Part shown: in pieces, positions 25,191 to 27,323 of the stretch
How the letters are laid out: each line of letters starts with the position of its first letter
How positions within the stretch are numbered: position 1 is the first letter of the stretch
DNA from: Deltaproteobacteria bacterium
Lineage (GTDB): Bacteria > Desulfobacterota > DSM-4660 > Desulfatiglandales > HGW-15
Assembly (NCBI GenBank): GCA_019308985.1
Contig: JAFDHB010000106.1
Coordinates: 1-27,323, forward strand
DNA length: 27,323 nt
Reading direction: 5' to 3'
Notes under the pieces: model-generated
Database searches by the model: none
Seen by the model: only the letters and a program-made list of their open reading frames with translations
What the model was told of the DNA's origin: nothing
Position numbers and translations under genes: made by a program

Positions 25191-26185
25191 GAAACGCCCT
25201 GGATTTCTCGGATTTTCCCCGCACCGACCTACTCGTTGCGGGAATTGTGGCCGTCCTTCTCTTGTGCTTTCCTGTCTTCCCCCATTCATCCTTCGCCATG
25301 GCGACCATGATTCAGTTCCTGATGTTTTCTCTCTATGGTATGGGCTGGAACACCATAGGGGGTTACGGCGGACAGGTGGATCTGGGCAAGGCACAGTACG
25401 TGGGCATCGGCGCCTATACTACGGCAGTAATGCTTACCCGCTGGGACGTGCCTTTCTGGGTATCCATGCCCCTGGGAGTGTGCCTGGCGGTCTTCTGGTC
25501 TTTTGTCATCGGTTATCCCCTTTTTCGTTTGAAGGGCCACTACTTTGCCATAGCCACCATCGCGACCTCCCTTGTCCTCAAGGACCTCTTCGAGGTGTGG
25601 GATTTTGTGGGCGCTGCCCGGGGCCTCGAAATCTCGCCCATCAAGTATAACCCCCCTGATTTCCGGAGGCTGATCTTCAAGGAGGACGTCTATTATTATT
25701 ACGTGATCTTAGGCTTCTTCTTTCTGGGGATCCTTTACGTAAACTGGTTTCGTAAATCCCGGCTGGGCTTCCAGCTTCGTTCAATCAAGGACAACGAAGA
25801 GGTGGCAAGATCCCTTGGGATCAACGTCCACTGGGCCAAGGTCAAGACCTATGCCATTGCCACGGCTTTTGTCAGCATGGTGGGTTCGTTTCATGCCTGC
25901 TATATCAAGAATATCGAACCTGAAGACACCATGAGCCTTGATCTTTCCATACTTATTGCCCTGATGGCGTTGCTCGGGGGCGCCGGGTCTCTGTGGGGCC
26001 CCATTATCGGTGCCGGGGTCCTGATCCCCGTGAAAAGCTACCTGAAAGAATGGCTGGGCGCCAGGGCAGGATTGGTCGGGATTGATCTTATCATCTATGC
26101 AATCATTATTATGCTTGTCTCGGCCGTGGAACCTCGCGGTATCTGGGGAATCGTTGAAAAAGTGCGGGGCAGGAGGGTAAGATAG
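25178..26185 (+). CDS. livM: LIV-type ABC transporter permease, LivM (second importer)
   Basis: A 335-residue permease. I start it at the ATG at 25178 (MEAIRNALDFSDF), inside the end of livH, with AAGGGG about 9 bases ahead; the frame extends 19 codons upstream without family resemblance. GMGWNTIGGYGGQVDLGKAQYVGIGAY is the LivM motif in this branch (GGYGGQVDLGKAQ in brief), and LLGGAGSLWGPIIGAGVL is the coupling loop. About eight hydrophobic segments are visible. Its stop shares a base with the next start. Confidence 0.92.
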   Translation: MEAIRNALDFSDFPRTDLLVAGIVAVLLLCFPVFPHSSFAMATMIQFLMFSLYGMGWNTIGGYGGQVDLGKAQYVGIGAYTTAVMLTRWDVPFWVSMPLGVCLAVFWSFVIGYPLFRLKGHYFAIATIATSLVLKDLFEVWDFVGAARGLEISPIKYNPPDFRRLIFKEDVYYYYVILGFFFLGILYVNWFRKSRLGFQLRSIKDNEEVARSLGINVHWAKVKTYAIATAFVSMVGSFHACYIKNIEPEDTMSLDLSILIALMALLGGAGSLWGPIIGAGVLIPVKSYLKEWLGARAGLVGIDLIIYAIIIMLVSAVEPRGIWGIVEKVRGRRVR

Positions 26186-26949
26186 TGGGCCTGCTCGAAG
26201 TACGAAATGTTACAAAGTATTTCGGTGGTCTCAAGGCCAACGACGATATCTCCTTCAGTCTCGAAGAGGGCGAACTGGTCGGTCTGATAGGCCCAAACGG
26301 GGCTGGAAAGACCACCCTGTTCAACTGCATCTCCGGATTGCACCCCGTGAGTTCCGGAGAGGTCTTTTTTGAGGGGGAAAATATTGCAAGCCTGAAGGCC
26401 CATGAAATAGCCCGTAGAGGATTGGCAAGGACCTTCCAGGTGTATGCGGCGTCGGGGGACCTCAGTGTGGAAGAAAACGTGATGGTCGGTTGCTTCATGA
26501 GAACCAAGTCCAGGGCCGTTGCCAAGGCCAGGGCAAATGAAATCCTGAAGGAGCTTAACCTGCTGCCCCTTGCCCACCTCATGGTAAGTGAACTGCCTGT
26601 GGCAGCTCAGAAAAAGGTGACCATGGCAACGGCGCTTGGAACAGGGCCCAAATTGCTCCTGCTGGACGAAGTCGCCGCAGGGCTGAATCCCGTTGAAATA
26701 GAAGAAATCATGACCGTTATCGGCCATGTGCACAGGGATCTCGGCACTACGGTAATGCTGATCGAGCACGTGATGGAATTGGTCATGAAGGTCACCCAGA
26801 GAGTAATAGTGCTGGATTACGGCAAGAAGATAGCTGACGGGAAGCCGGAGGCTATTGCCAGGGATCCGCGTGTGATCAAGGCCTATCTTGGAGAAAGGTA
26901 TGTCCGGGAGCATGCCGCGGTGGGGAAGGAGCCCCGGGATGTTGAGTGA
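26185..26949 (+). CDS. livG: LIV-type ABC transporter ATP-binding protein, LivG (second importer)
   Basis: A 254-residue ATPase starting at GTG, which overlaps the livM stop (TAGTG). Walker A is GPNGAGKTT (36-44), Walker B is LLLLDE (157-162). The signature region reads SELPVAAQKK (135-144) in place of LSGGQ, so it is of the subgroup with a degenerate signature. GLARTFQVYAASGDLSVEENV and the C-terminal DPRVIKAYLGERY fit LivG. No livF follows: beyond the stop there are only two repeat elements. The importer therefore needs a LivF from elsewhere, perhaps the one at 19086, or a homodimer of this protein. Confidence 0.92.
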   Translation: MGLLEVRNVTKYFGGLKANDDISFSLEEGELVGLIGPNGAGKTTLFNCISGLHPVSSGEVFFEGENIASLKAHEIARRGLARTFQVYAASGDLSVEENVMVGCFMRTKSRAVAKARANEILKELNLLPLAHLMVSELPVAAQKKVTMATALGTGPKLLLLDEVAAGLNPVEIEEIMTVIGHVHRDLGTTVMLIEHVMELVMKVTQRVIVLDYGKKIADGKPEAIARDPRVIKAYLGERYVREHAAVGKEPRDVE

Positions 26950-26958
26950 CGTCCCATA

Positions 26959-27145
26959 ATCCCGAATTTCGCAAGGCTCTTGGGTAGGGGATCGTTTACG
27001 ATCCTAAATTCTTCATAATATTGACTACTTGTAGGCCTAAAGGCTCCCCTACCCTTGAAAATCAATTCACTAAAACGGTGAATAGAAAAGATCAAAAAGG
27101 GTTTGCAATTCTGAGTTTTGCCCCAACCCTTGCGAAATTCGGGAT
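26959..27145. repeat. 187-bp inverted-repeat element (ATCCCG type)
   Basis: The ends are perfect 18-base inverted repeats, ATCCCGAATTTCGCAAGG at 26959-26976 and its inverse at 27128-27145. Inside are a stem GGGTAGGGGA (26982-26991) with TCCCCTACCC (27045-27054) and a nested hairpin GGATCG-TTTA-CGATCC (26989-27004). There is no convincing gene inside. It has the form of a non-autonomous transposon remnant and is unrelated to the TA-type elements. It begins 10 bases after livG. Confidence 0.85.
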
Positions 27146-27173
27146 AATACGAAACCTAAACACACTTTCAACT

Positions 27174-27323
27174 TTGACGAACTCGTAAAAAGTCGAAATT
27201 AAGATGGCAAAGTAAAAAGCTTCAAGTTCAAGGCGCGCGAATCTCGTGTGACGAGGCGTACTTAGCGTACGCCGCAATCACAACGAGATGAAGCGCAACG
27301 CAGAAATTGGACTTTTTACGAAG
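27174..27323 (+). repeat. TA-type palindromic repeat element, copy D (cut by window end)
   Basis: It starts with GACGAACTCGTAAAAAGTC and carries the full central hairpin (CGTACTTAGCGTACG core). The window stops within the right terminal repeat (GACTTTTTACGAAG), only a few bases before the expected end. It is nearly identical to copy B and to the inverse of copy A. Confidence 0.88.

Noticed and set aside
1..27323. CRISPR array from the recurring similar segments
   Set aside because: Copies are about 110-185 bp, kilobases apart, in both orientations and palindromic, without regular spacers.

Overview
The window looks like catabolic DNA from a strict anaerobe. I infer a Desulfobacterota-like or syntrophic bacterium, from the molybdenum transhydroxylase-type enzymes, the two branched-chain-type ABC importers and the many small palindromic repeats; no taxonomic marker is present. 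Both window ends lie inside copies of the same dispersed repeat, so this may be a complete contig broken at repeats.

Layout. Everything from about 85 to 21473 is on the minus strand; in transcription order it runs from high to low coordinates: a TetR regulator (20799-21473); a five-gene LIV-type ABC importer, livG-F-H-M-K, with a Tat-exported binding protein (15892-20527); a decayed amidohydrolase fragment (15517-15891); a pyrogallol-phloroglucinol transhydroxylase-like alpha gene broken by a frameshift and its intact beta gene (11872-15274); a cyclase-family hydrolase, a small cupin and a beta-keto acid cleavage enzyme (9385-11625); an SDR reductase, a 3-hydroxyacyl-CoA-dehydrogenase-type enzyme, a second transhydroxylase-like alpha/beta pair whose alpha carries an extra N-terminal SCP2-like domain, a third single-subunit molybdopterin enzyme and an amidohydrolase (85-9025). 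The plus strand from 21753 holds a DUF1445 hydro-lyase-like gene and a second LIV-type importer, livK-H-M-G, without livF (22783-26949).

How the genes fit together. The set matches the fermentative pyrogallol/phloroglucinol route almost step for step: (decarboxylation of a polyhydroxybenzoate by an amidohydrolase), ring hydroxyl transfer by transhydroxylase to phloroglucinol, reduction to dihydrophloroglucinol (SDR), hydrolytic ring opening to 3-hydroxy-5-oxohexanoate (cyclase family), oxidation to triacetate (3HCDH family), and cleavage with acetyl-CoA (BKACE). The importers would bring in the aromatic acid or phenol. The specific substrate assignments are inference from family plus context.

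Repeats. A palindromic element of about 155-165 bp, flanked by TA where intact, occurs five times (one or both ends of the window included). Copies lie at the boundaries between the gene blocks, and three genes take their stop codons from the element itself. A second repeat family (two copies, one nested in the first) and a different 187-bp inverted-repeat element near the right end are also present. No tRNA, rRNA or CRISPR array was seen.
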